Positions 51,263 to 63,969 of a stretch of DNA of 64,000 bases are shown here, piece after piece. Below the pieces are notes generated by a model that was not told the origin of the DNA, did not search any database, and saw nothing but the letters and a program-made list of their open reading frames with translations. The stretch's first letter is position 1; each line of letters begins with the position of its first letter. Location of the stretch: NCBI GenBank assembly GCA_013396915.1, contig VWZL01000904.1, positions 104,715 to 168,714 on the forward strand, written 5' to 3'. The position numbers were made by a program, and so were the translations under genes. The DNA comes from Stercorarius parasiticus (Eukaryota > Chordata > Aves > Charadriiformes > Stercorariidae).

Positions 51263-54200
51263 TCCTAGTCATAGATGGGATGCATAAACAGCAGCTCAAT
51301 TCACTCGTATCTTTATGGCAAACAAGGATATATTTGTGGTGAACAAATCTAATCACAGTGTGAGCCCATAGGGAACCTGACCGCAAAAGCTGTGAGGCTG
51401 TTCAGTCATCATGTAAGACCACAGGGAAACCAGATGTACCAGGATTCTCCCACTGCGTCTAGTGAAACTCAATCCCTGAGGCATTAAAAGGTTATGGAAA
51501 AAAGGGAGCAAATACAGCATATGTACAGTAATCCTCTTTTCAGAGTGGGATTTTTAGAGATGGGCTTATGGGGCTAGTACTATACTCCAAATGGAATTCA
51601 ACTGCTTCAGTGCAAAGCCCCAAATGCAAATTATCTCAACTCCTGACCAAGTCAACGTTTTGAAAATATTAAGATTTGACAGCCTGAATAAAAGACTGTG
51701 TTGCACATGGAGTTCCCATTGACATCAGTGGGAGTTTACGACAAGGTCAAATACAAAATACAGGTTTGGATAGGATGGAGGTGTCCCTGTCATTTGACCA
51801 GTAGTGCACCTTGCACCAGATGGTGCTCATGGGGAACTGCAGCCACATTAAGCTCCATCCCTACCTCTTTCCCTAGGAAAATATTAGCTGAATTATTTAC
51901 TGTGATAACGGAATGCCAAATTTTCATCTGGTTAAAAACCAGCCTGAAGTTGCTGAAATCAGTGCAGTCATCCTGATTTAAATTCATTTGGAACAGAAAT
52001 CACAAGAGGCTTCATTCTGACCTTGCACCAGCCCTTACACTTCTGTGTAATGCAGTAGAATTATTCTTGATTTCCATTTATGTGAAAATCTAAATTGGTT
52101 CTTAAAATAGATGCTGTCTTTCTTTTTTTCTCTCAGCCTGCTATCAGTACATTATTTGACCTACATCGTAATAAATATTAGAAAAAAATATTCTCCCCAC
52201 TCTTATTGCACAAATACACTTCAGAACTTTTATATTCGACTTAGACTCCATTGTTCCCCCCCCTCCCCCAAGAATATCAACCAAGGCAAAGGGAAATTCA
52301 TGAGACAGCCCACTATCAAGGACACCATACTAATATAAAGTGGCTCATCACACACTTTTAATGTATGTGTGCTGTACATGTCTCATATACATCAGTTTAT
52401 CCTTCTGCCTTGTTGCTCTTACCATTTCATTAATAAGAGCAATCTGTGTCTATGTCAAAGTGTTCCTCAAGAACTCCCTTCACCCAGTCTACATGAGGTT
52501 CTCTGTATTAAATGCGAAGCACTTTGTAAATTTTCTTTTCCTATCCAGAAGTAACAATGAAATCCCAGTAAAAAGGATTATGTGCTCTCAGTTTCAGAAG
52601 GGCCAGCAAGGAAATTTATAGCTGTAGATATAAATGTAAAGCACTCGAAATCTGAACTTCCATGAGCTCTGCCAGAGGTTTCTCTGCTTAACTCCCAATA
52701 GACTTAACAGGAATTAAGAATTAAAATCCCTTCTACTTTCAAAGGAATACTGACCTTCCAATAGCGAATGCAGAGCATGTGATCACTTTATGCACACTAC
52801 CAAAACAATCTGAAATTGGCTGTACATAATAGTTGTCAGACTGCTGCCTTAATATATCATAATGCCAACTGTCTTAACTCAGGACAATGAAAATTGCCTG
52901 ATTTAGTCCAAAATACAGGCCTTGGGAAGGAAATGTCACAGAAACAGCGTGAAGAGGCACTGACAGACCTACTTAAATACATCCTCTTTCATGTGGTAGT
53001 ACCCAAGTCATTTGCTCAGTAAGAATTCCATGTCCTCTTACAGGACTGGGCTTTTGGGTTTTCGTTATCTGGTGTTGAAAACCCACTTTCCTTTTATCCT
53101 GTGTTTGCAACAGCTGCATTCTGGTTTCTCAAGAAATAAATGCTAAGGAAGTAAACTTCATGAATGAAAGATTGGGTTTTTTCATATTTGAACCAGCTTA
53201 CAGTAACTATTTCTGTGAAGCTTATATGGAACTGGGACATCTGTAAAGAGTTTTTTAAGTACATATGTTTCTCCACACTTACCACAGAAATAATAAAAGC
53301 CCATAAACTACACTGGTTCAAAAAATTCCTTCTAGGATGCTCGGACCGAACACACCAGAACAAATATTTCACCATCCCCTGGTAGAGACACTTCAGAAAT
53401 TCTTTCTTAAAACTCCTATATAATACAGTTTTATTCACATTACAGCACACCTAAGCCTTAAACCATAACGCTGAGTCAAAGTCTCCTAGACTTGTATCTC
53501 TTTCTTCATTTTAGCACTAGGAAGCCCGATGTTGAGATCTCAACATATTCTTAGTACTAATAATTATTCATCCTCTTACGCTTTCTTATATTTTTCAATT
53601 TCAGAAACCTCCAGACATGATTTAACATATAGGCGGTTTTACATTAAAAAGAAGCATTTAGCATTATTTTCTGTTTTGAAAGGCATCTTACTGTATCTGT
53701 TCATTAGGAGCCATATTTGAATATCTGTATCCCAAATTTAGCAGATTCTTAAGTAAAAGTTAAAGGGTTTAAGGGTTGAAAACCTACCTCACCTTAATAT
53801 AGTTTTAGTTAAAGTAGGTTCATAATTGTATTCCAAGACTGCCAACTGAAGCAGAAGTCTGAAAGTTTCATAATTAAGACTATAACTTTAGCTCTCTCCA
53901 ACTTCTCACTGTACCTACCGAAGGCTATCCCAGCTCCATTATCTAACTAGGTTTGCCTAAATTGGTCAAAAGTGCATTTAAATCTAGCCTCGCAGTTACA
54001 TTAATTCTACGTTCTCAGTTGCCTCTGGGTGCCCGTGACAGCAGAAAATAACTTCTTACATTCTTGCAACAAGTTTTTTCCTCTGATTTCTTCTGTCTTA
54101 CTCCAGAATGGCCACTAAGTTACCCTCCCTTTTTTAACTTTCACTTCTCTTTCAGCTTCATCAAGTTTTCCCAAGATGTGATCCATGTTTTGGTAACTAA

Positions 54201-57200
54201 CCCGCTTGGGCAAATAAATCATTCTGAGCAATTGGCAGCTCCTTTTGTCGGAAGGTCTTCCATTTGATTTCAGATTGGCAGCATTTCATTACGTCCCATG
54301 GTTGGCCTTGTGGCAATGTCCTTTGAAAATTCAATATTCTAAAAAGGTTAGGAAAAAAGAAAGAAAAAAACTGCTTTCTTTTCAATATAGAGCATGCAGG
54401 TTGAAACAGATATATCTTGAGGACCCATGATATCAAAGAGAATTCGTAACTTTTACATAAATTCCTCAAATTGCCACAGTTTTGTTATGCATGCATATTT
54501 ATGAGGAGATATTATACATAATAGAGAGATACAGTATATCAACTAAATGTTCTGTTAGGTTTTGAAGCATTACATTAATACCAAATTTACAACGCAGCAC
54601 AGAATTACACAACAGGTACATTTTACTTGGCTACTGCTGGTCCTCTACTGTGAGGAACTGGTGTGTTCACTCACCAAAAGAGTGCTTTTATGTCCAGATA
54701 AATATCCTAGATTAGGAAAAACAGATTACTAGTATTTAGATCTCTTATTGCCACACTTTATTTTAATAATGGAGAGCAAATAAGTTCACTGAGGCTTAAT
54801 AAAATTATGCAGTGAGGAACTGCAAGAGCTTAAGAGGTGATTTAAATATCTAAAACATGACTTGAACGGAATTTAGGACATAAACCCTCCAAAAAGGGAC
54901 CCAGAAATCCTCACTGCAGCAACAGCAAGACTTATCAGTGCTCACTTTGCAGTTGGCATTTACACTTTGGACCCGAGGTTGCAAGCTTTCCATTCATGTG
55001 TAGAACTGCCCAAAAGTGTGCAGTGCAGAATCTCTGTGATCCAGATGTGAGATGGAGCAAAACCTCCATGTCTCGCTCCCAGCAATGTTCCTAGAAGAGT
55101 CTGATCTGAGTGGTGCATTCCAGTCAGGTACATCAGCAGCAGTGCTGAGGCCAGTGAACGCACAAATGCTGCAGGAAGCTCACCTTTTCCATAACCACCA
55201 AGTAGTTCCATCACACAAAACAGGAGATCTGGAATCCAAGCCCAGACTCCCACCTCCAAAAAAAGATTCCTAGAGTACGAGGAGGTACAATCCTAGAAAG
55301 CATGCTCTCCTGTTTATCCTGGACCCTCTCTGCATAAAAATGCAAGATAAATGGCACAGGGGCTGGGGTGGAATGTGGACAAGAGAGAGATTGACTCTCA
55401 TATCTGCTAGTTAGGAAACTTGCCAGTTATGGCAAGATTTAGGTCCTGGTCCCAGCTCCATGGCCTGACATTATGCAGCCATTCAGAAAACAAAGCAAAA
55501 CCAGCACTAAACAACCTAGGCAGCAGGGCCCAGATCCCATGTGTTTCTCCAGGCAGATGAGTGTCTTATCTAGTACCGTGCAACATCCTGTCCCTGCTCA
55601 GTTTTTCACACTTTTCTTTAAATACCATACTCAAATATTGCCTAACTATATGCAAATACTAGTCCAATTAAGCAAAAGATATTGCCATTTGCTAACATTA
55701 GGCTTGTCTGGTTTTGTAGGTGACATTTCAATAAAACATTCATTCATTCATACCTCCATGAAATAAGCAATGTAGTAATAAATTTATATTTACAGTTGCA
55801 TCACAGAACTGCATTCATGCAGTTCCTCCTACTGTGCCGTCGCACTGATGCTCTGATAGTATCTGCAGAATTCACACTGTCATGTTTCTTAGCAGATGAC
55901 CTACCTTTATCCAGAGATAGACTGTTCTCTGCATCCTTGCAAGTATAAAATTTAAAATTGCTTCTCCTCGTTCTACATATAAATGAGAACATTTCATACT
56001 TAATATCCAACAAACGGACAAAATGGGACCACGGCATTAGGTTCTAGATATCAAATCAGTTGCAGTGAACGGGTAACAGCTGAGTTGACACAGGACTATC
56101 CCAGAGTATTTCCACTTCCTAGATCATAAGACCTGAAGCTCACTGGTAGAACATACACTCATGGTAGCTGCTTGCAAACCCAGTGTTCACTCTCCATCTC
56201 AGACGTTACAGACTTTACTCTCCATTGCCTCGATCTTAAGCATTCAAAGCAATTATCATTCAGTATACCTTTTTTAACCAATTTATATTTTTTCTGCAGA
56301 GCTTTAAATCAATACAGAGTCATTACACTGTACATGTATGTATTATTTTAAATTCAAATTTAAACAATAAACTAGTAGGAAGTCTAATGCCTAGATGTGA
56401 AGATGCGAACCAGTCATATCAGTGAAAATAAATATTTCTAACATTGAAACTGTTAATTTTTGGCACTGAGTACAGCCTAAAAGTTCTCAGAAAGCTGTCA
56501 GTGACAGTTATCCTATTTTATCCTATTATTTTTAAATCCCCCTCTCAGTATATTGCTAGAAATAGAAAATGCTATTGCCAAATAGTCTCTCTAATCCTAC
56601 AACATACTGTCCATTCATGGCTCACCTCTAACCTAACCTTAAAGATGGAAGAGAAAGGAAGTATTTATACATCTCAGCTCTACAAAAGTGATTGATTTGA
56701 CATATATCCCCACACGCTAATAACAGTCATACAAATAGCTCTGTGAGCACTGGAAGAAACAGAGCAGTAGCTGCAACAGAAGCGAGGAGGAGCTCAGCAG
56801 CGGGACCGTTGATCCGTTTGTTACTGAACAATGAACAGGATGTGTGTAGTCTGTCACAGAACCAGCGTGGTCTTTGAGTCTAAAGCAGTGCTGTGCTTGC
56901 TACTTGCCATTCTGCCCCTGGACACAGAAATCACAGGGACGTACCCAGTGTCATCCATGCACAGCTGAGCACAGCCAAGCCTGGTCACAAAGAGTTCGAA
57001 TTGGGAAGGGACTGAAACTCCAGGCCATGGCCAGTTTTGACCAGTGGATGAAACACTGTATGCTGAAGCCTCAGGTACGGACCAGGGTCCCTGGGTAGTG
57101 GTGGCCAGCCTGAAAGTGGTGGTCAGCCTGAAAGAACAGCAAGGGAAAAAGGTAAACTCTAGGACAAGCAGCCAACACCTATATTCACAGAACAGGAATC

Positions 57201-59690
57201 TCACCTGCCTCCGAGACCTCTCTGCTCATATAACTGACTTGACTAAAATCAGCCTCCAGGTTTAAAAGACAGTGAAGGGGAGGAAACATGCATAAATTCA
57301 CTTAGTCATTATATAGCTTCATGACAGAAAGTATATGAAAAATAATGAACCATAATCACTCCTTTCATTAGGCCCCGACCATGTCCTAATAATCTCCAGT
57401 GAGCCAACAGAACAAAAAGAGATGGGAGCAATACCTGACAGCCTGACAGCCTGGCAGTGCCCCCAGTCAGCCAAAGAAGCATTCCGCACATATTCATACA
57501 TGCTGGAAAACTATGGAAGAGCCTGGGATAGAGGAAGTTTACATAACTGGTTTAGTTAATTGCATCACAGACATGAGGCTGTATAGACCTAATATCAGGA
57601 GCACAAAAACGTTGTATGCAGCTCAGCTGGAAGAAGACATCCTTCCCTTGTCTCTCAGGCAATTTCAGGTTCCTCTCTCAAGGCAAGCATTCCGTTCAGT
57701 AATGTCACTAACCCTATTCATTTTGCTCCACAGTGTTCCACTGGCATCTGTAATGGCGATAGGAAAAAAGCGTTCTTGAATGCTGTGATTGGCACTGTTA
57801 ATGACCATGACACTGCAGAGCTGCTGTGTGCTTCAGCAGTGGTTAGCTGATTTCAAGTCCTGAATTTCCATTTAGTAAGGTAAACCAGAAGGATTACATA
57901 GCCTGTGAGAAAGCATTTTATCGAAACTCAAGTGTTAAAATAGCACAGACAAAAGGACTACCAAACATAATATCTGAGAAGGGGTGAGGTGCAAAAGTAA
58001 CATAAGCCAAACACTTCCTATGTTTAAAAAAGAAAATCTACAAGCTTTTGTCCATCCTCGGTTTTTAAAGCTAATAGACAACACTTCTAAAATCACAGTA
58101 ACAGATTGGCCTTCTGGGGTAAATGGACACAGCTTTCTGTGTTAGTGGTTCCAAGGTGCTGACTTGCATTGGCTGGAAATCTTCTCTCGTGTGGGGATGC
58201 TCCACTTTTACCCAAACGTGGTTGGTTGAGTGTCAGAAGATAAGATATGAGAACAACAGTCAAAGAGAAGAGAGTCGAAGAGATCTTGGGGAAGAGGCCA
58301 AGACTGCTTAGCCATGCATCGGAGTCAGAAAATCATTAGCATGGCCCTGGGTCAGTGGTTCCAGTCCAGCTTCTAAATTCTGAAAGACTCTCTACCTGTT
58401 TCTCACCAGACTGTTTTCATACTATTGGTTAGACAAGCCTCATGCAAAAATCATGCCTTTCACCACAGGTGAATTAGTCATGAATTCCTAACTGTGCTCA
58501 GCATCGCTCCTTTCAACTATTTTGGTTGCTGAATTATACCACTATGATGTATTCACATTACTGTATGTCATACACAGAAAAACAAACCAGTGAATGGAAT
58601 GTATTTACAGTAGTTGAAAGACATATTGTAATGTAGCTTATACTAAAATATGTACAATTAATTGGATTAATTAAACTGCAGATGAAAATACATTAAATAT
58701 ATGAATCACTACTTCTGTAAGACTATTCCCAGGATCTGTGCACATGCTTCAATAAATTCCATCGATGAGATTTGTAAGGAATGGTATTTTATTCTCTGTA
58801 ATGGAAAAAAAAGAAAGCCTTTTTCCTCTCTTTCTACATTCAGTTATCAAAACACCAACAGATTTTCTGGCATAGAAAGAGAGCAGAGAGACTGGATATA
58901 GCAGGAACTTCAGTAAGCTTGGTGCACATTCTGTTGATTTTCTGACAAGAGGTTCTTTCTCCTCCCCGGGAGTACAGGGAATAACAGCATGTGTCCTTCT
59001 GAGGTCAGCAGCTCAGGACCTCACTGTAGATCCTGCTGCTGAGGCATTTCTACTCTGCTGCCCATATTAACTAAAAACTGTTGATGGAATAAGATTTTCA
59101 ATACTTCCCACTAACGAGAGTACAAGTTCAGAATTATTCACATTAAAAGATTTGTGCTACAGACATATAAGAGAGTGCTTAGCCTCTGTTATTTAAAAAA
59201 AAAAAATACCAAAAAACACACACAAAAAAACCTTGAGCTAAACAAATTCCTCAAAGATTAAATTTTGGATATTGTGTTATTTATATAGACAATTTATGAG
59301 GGATCCAAGATGGCAGTATTATATTCTCAACCATGCAAAAACATTATCTCAACAAATGTATCTACTTGGAACTACTTCTCCAGATAATATAAAGTTCCTT
59401 TTTTTTTTCTTCTGTGGAGCTCAATCATTGATCTGCATCACTGTGGAGGTGACTGGATCTATCTTTTTTAAGTTACATGTTATCACTCCACCTTGGCTGT
59501 GAAAACAAGCAATTTGGTAATTCTTCAGTACCGGACAACATACATACGGCGCAGAACCAACAACGACCCCATATGAACCTTTCTTTGCCTCTCTAACTCT
59601 CTCTTTTCTCTGTCTCTCTAAATCATATATATAAAAAGGCCATTTATGAAGTCCAGCAATTTAAAATTTATCTTTTTGCAGGCACAAGTA
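51263..59690. other. Intergenic, no gene seen
   Basis: About 8.4 kb of AT-rich sequence. An 18-bp tandem duplication lies at 57098-57133 and an A-rich patch at about 59190-59232. A pyrimidine-rich CTCT tract is at about 59580-59625. No CR1, LTR, RNA gene or recognisable protein was seen. Confidence 0.5.
57098..57133. repeat. 18-bp tandem duplication
   Basis: GTGGTGGCCAGCCTGAAA (57098-57115) is followed directly by GTGGTGGTCAGCCTGAAA (57116-57133), with one mismatch. Confidence 0.88.
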
Positions 59691-59840
59691 ATTAGCAGTG
59701 CAATTTAACATCGGTAATTATTCATGGCCACAGTTAAGTTCATTTGCATTTCTAACTACCTGATATGCAAATGAAGTCAAGTAATTACATGTCCACACTA
59801 CTTAAATTGCACAAAAAATAACTGAACTTAACACTGCAGC
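59691..59840. promoter_or_regulatory. Nested inverted-repeat element with paired octamer motifs
   Basis: Seen: an outer pair GTGCAATTTAA (59698-59708) and TTAAATTGCAC (59802-59812). Inside it is a middle pair GTAATTA (59714-59720) and TAATTAC (59782-59788). Innermost is TTCATTTGCAT (59739-59749) and ATGCAAATGAA (59765-59775). All are exact reverse complements in nested order, with unequal spacers. The inner arms contain the POU/octamer word ATTTGCAT / ATGCAAAT, and the middle arms are homeodomain-type TAATTA cores. A further GTTAAGTTC / GAACTTAAC pair (59733-59741, 59824-59832) allows another fold. Inference: an old foldback (MITE-like) repeat or a conserved enhancer derived from one. No coding potential was seen. 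Confidence 0.55.
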
Positions 59841-62800
59841 ACTGATTTAACAGTGTATCTACGAAACCTAGATGTAAAAGACGTGTCTAGTCTTTCAAAT
59901 GTAGTCCTAATGAATGAACTAGTAAAAGATGTTTAGAAGCCTGAGGATACAGGTAAGTATCTAACGGGATTTTCAGAAGCATATTGGTGCTTCACTCCTA
60001 TTAGCGTCGCACAGAGCAGAGGTTTTCCTCTGCAGGACAAAGCCTTTTTCATATGCTCAGCAGACAAGCTTATGTGTATTTGCCCTTAAACCTTCGTTTA
60101 TTCTTGTGTAAACGTGCAACATATCTCAACTTTTACAAACAAAAATTAAGTTTCAAAGGGCAGTTATGAAACATTTCTTAAAATAGCTAATTAAATGTTT
60201 TTGAGAAACATTTATAAAACATTTGAGGATCTTGCTAAAGATTGGTATAAAAAACCTGCAATTATCATCCATAGGAATTATTATAGTCACACGAATTCAA
60301 TTTTTTTGTAGGTGAAAACATGCATCACTGAGGCAGAGACCACTAGAGAGATTTTCAGTGCAGGGTGAAATTTATGTCTGCTGAGAGCCAACCCAGGAGC
60401 CAGACACTACCAACAAATGTCTTTATTCTGCAAATACTTTACAAAGCACAGGAACGAAATATATTGCAGGTGAAATTCTCCATTGTGCCGGGGTCTTCCA
60501 CAGGTCTCTGTATTACATAAGTCGTACTTAAATACTACTTTAAAGTTGCACAAATCTACTGCTCAGGCAAGAAATTTCCCTTGGAAGAATTCCTTGAGCC
60601 CTTTGAAAAGGATGTACTTTGATAGCATCTATCACAGTTTCTTAAGCAATACATAAATCTTGTGCTAGCCTCTGCACAGAGGTGGGTACACCTTGTAGAG
60701 TATCTCTCCTGTTTTGTAGAAATGTTGCAAAATCCTACAGTGCTTCAGAGCTTGCATTATGCAGAGAGGGTAGACACTGCATATATACAAATTTCAAGAC
60801 AGCCAGTAAACACCTTAATTACTGAAATAATCAAGAGAATAGGGAAATGAGTATTTTACATGTTAGCTATTCAGAACTTCTGACCCTATGCTGAAATCCT
60901 CATTCCACTGAAACTGTTGAGATTTGTTACTGACCTTGGTGAAGCCAGTATCTCACCCCATCTTTTCAACTGGCAGTTACTTGTTATCACTAGCCAGTCT
61001 TCTAGCCCTATCTCTACCTCAGACTCCATTAGTGAGATTTCTCAGTGTCAGACTTTTCTCAAAAACCTCTCCCATTCTGAGAAAAAAGCTCAAAACAATG
61101 AGAATCACCTACCCAGCATCCTCACCTGGCTCACAACTGTGGTACAGGATTCCAGGGTGGCACATATCCTCGACAGAAATTAGGTTCCAAGTACCCAAAA
61201 CGCTACTTAAAGACCAACAAAGTTCCTCTGCAACAACATTCAACTGTCCCCCACCCCTCCTCGTACCTTGGCCATGTGCTCCTAAGCATCACCACCACCT
61301 CACGGGAATGAGCTGCCCAGATCTGCAGATGATGCTGAAGACCAAGAATATCAAAGAAGGATTCTCCAATAAGGTGATCCTGGTCTAGGAATGGACTTAG
61401 TGGAGCCAACTCACTGCACCCAGTCCCTTGATCATTCTTAAATGGTACCTAAATTGAAAAAAATTACAATCGGAATACAGGATCCTCAGTTACCAATAAC
61501 AAAGCTGACTACTTCCCAGTTACTTTCTATGTCATTATTAAATAACTCCGAAAGGAGAAAATGAAAGAGCTCCATACCATAACTGTCAATAACTTTGCAG
61601 TGGGGTTGCCCAAACCTGGATATGGTTCACGTCTTCGATGTAAATCAGAAAATCAGGGAAATAGTCTTGGCTTTCTCATTTTCTAGGGAAAGCTCTAATC
61701 AGTCTGCTGCTAGCTCTAATAGGGTACATGAATGCTCTTGCGCTTACACTTCAGTTACACTCTCTCCCTTTACCCTTCTTTCTTGGGGAAAAGCAGACTT
61801 AAATACTTAAGTTTAAAAAAAGGCAGGGAGAGATATTTACTTTCCTGAGAGTAATCGCTTCTTTCCTCTGAGATGCTTATATAGCACACTGGTTCTCTGG
61901 GTTTTTTGAAGCATCTTCATGTCGCCCTTAGTGTTGCCCCACTTACACTGTGGAGTGGGCAATTTATACAGGGTTCAGGATCCCTCCTTGCGGCAAAGCC
62001 CCAAGAAATTTTGTTTGGCTACCCCTATTCCACTCATCTTGCGATAAAGGCTGCCTCACACTTTTTTTTCTGAACCTTTCATATCTCCAGCCCAGCTGTT
62101 CTGAAGAACTAGTCAGCACAGATATCTTCACCTGTCCTTCTATAGCTCTTCTCCTCCTCCTCCCCTTCCCATTGCACATTCATTTCCTGCTTCTTGCTTC
62201 TTGGAGCCACCTTTAACTGACATCTGCCTTTAACTCCCAGATTCCCAATCCCATGACTCGTGGATTTGCTTTCCCTCCATGGGGGATGTGACCTGCTCCC
62301 AGTACAACACATAAACACAGCATTATGTCACGTTCCACCAGAAATCTCTTCCTTTGTAACAAAGATTTCTCTTGCCTAACTCTGCCCTTACAATCAAGAA
62401 AGTATAGCACAATCCATCCAACATATTTTAGACTTGCAATTCAGAATGAGATTATTTGCTCTCTAAAGCATTTTTTGTCACCACTGACCATGATGGGAAA
62501 CCAGCTTAGTTACATTCGCTTCAGTATAGATTTCCAGGAAGATTTCCTTCCATTTTAACATTAAGAATGACTTCAAAATTCATTGTGTATGTCACTGTGT
62601 ATACATAAATTTAGCAACACAAAAGGGATAGCTGGCAAGGTCTGCTTAGCTTAGCTGATTGTGACATGAAAAGTGCAGCTTTAAGTATTAACTTTCATAA
62701 CCACCCAAAATGTCAATTTTTAAAAGTGAGACTAACGCCAAAGATGAGCACCAACACAAAGTCATCATAATTACATTCACAGAAAAGGAAGTAAAAAATG

Positions 62801-63189
62801 TGCGGTACCTGAGCTCTGTGTGAGTTTTCTGCTCAAGACTAGATCTTATCTGAGGCAAGTCACATGCTCAAAACACTGCAATTTTGATTTTAAATAACTG
62901 CCTTTTCCAGTGGCTGTGGACCTTTGGGCTTGATCAGGCTGTTACGGAAGCCAATTCTGTGGCTTGGCCACCAACTCCAGTGACTGTCAGAGAGTGCCAA
63001 CAAAAAGAAGAAACCAAACTTTGACAACAGCCTTAAAAAAAGGCCTGTAGCCTACGAACGGCCTCAAAGATGTGACACACGTTATGAATCAACCCCATAA
63101 ATCTGTCTCTCGGGAGGATTTATTCTGACTCGAGCAGAAGCTTCCCCGTGAAGACGTTCCTCAGAACCCAAATCTCTCCACACACTGTT
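59841..63189. other. Intergenic, no gene seen
   Basis: AT-rich, with overlapping open frames at 60917-61388 and 61950-62410 that I do not recognise. No CR1 tail, LTR or RNA gene was seen. The GC content rises only near the end, into the CpG island. Confidence 0.5.
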
Positions 63190-63559
63190 CCTCAACCGCC
63201 TTTGCGGTCAAAGCCAACCGCTTTTGGGGCGAGCCTTTCTCCATGTTCCTGCTCCTCCTCGATAACCCTCCATAAAAACCCGAGGGCGGAGGGACACGTG
63301 CCCTTTCGAGCTTTATCCCAACCTTTCTCGCCTGGATTTACGGCGGCGGCCCCCAGCAAGGCCCAGACCACAGGCGTCCTCACGGCGCGGCCGCCGCCTC
63401 GGCCCACCGGCCCTCGTGACATCATCGGGACGGCTCGGCCTCGCGCCCCAGCCATTTAACGGCTCGGCGCGCGCCGCCGCCGCCGCTCTCGCCCCGAGGG
63501 GGGAACGCTGTCCCTGCGACGGAGGGAACGGGCTGGCATTAAACCCCAGCACCGCCGCC

Positions 63560-63598
63560 ATGCAGCGCACTGACGGCTCGGCGCCGGCTCGGGGCTAA
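63560..63598 (+). other. Possible short uORF in strong start context
   Basis: ATG at 63560 is preceded by GCCGCC, an ideal initiation context, and the frame stops after 12 codons (MQRTDGSAPARG). If the island drives plus-strand transcription, this could be an upstream ORF that dampens translation of a main frame further on. No transcript is known. Confidence 0.2.
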
Positions 63599-63782
63599 AC
63601 GCTGGGAAGGCGCTTTGCTCGGCGGCGCAGCCGAGGCGGGGGGGAAGGTGCGGTGTCCTAACCGCCCCGCGGCAAAGGCGCCCGCGCCGAACCGCCGCGC
63701 TTTTTGCGGAGCCCTCCCCTGGCTCAGGNTCGCCGATAAACTCAGCTGGGCTATGCATCGCGATGGGAACGCGCTGCCGCCG

Positions 63783-63969
63783 AGGCTGCCTGCCCCTCAC
63801 TGAGGAGGCTGGTGCCCAGGCTGCCTGCCCCTCACTGAGGGGGCTGAAGCCGCGGAGGCTGCCTGCCCACAGCTGAGGAGACGGCCGCCGCCGCCGCGGA
63901 GGTTGCCTTGCCCTCGCCGAGACAGTAGCGGCAAGAGCCGCCGGCGAGGCTGCCTTGCCCTCATTGAGG
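63783..63969 (+). repeat. Five-copy minisatellite, 23-bp core
   Basis: Core units start at 63783, 63818, 63856, 63900 and 63947. The first two are identical (AGGCTGCCTGCCCCTCAC, then TGAGG); the others differ at a few sites, with CTTGCCCTC in units 4 and 5. Linkers grow from 12 to 15, 21 and 24 bases and are rich in GCC/CCG. Every period leaves the reading frame shifted, so the repeat is unlikely to be coding. Confidence 0.88.

Noticed and set aside
63148..63803. Several 85-114 codon frames on both strands of the right-hand CpG island
   Set aside because: Same GC-richness effect; overlapping frames on both strands, no recognisable protein, one crosses an N.
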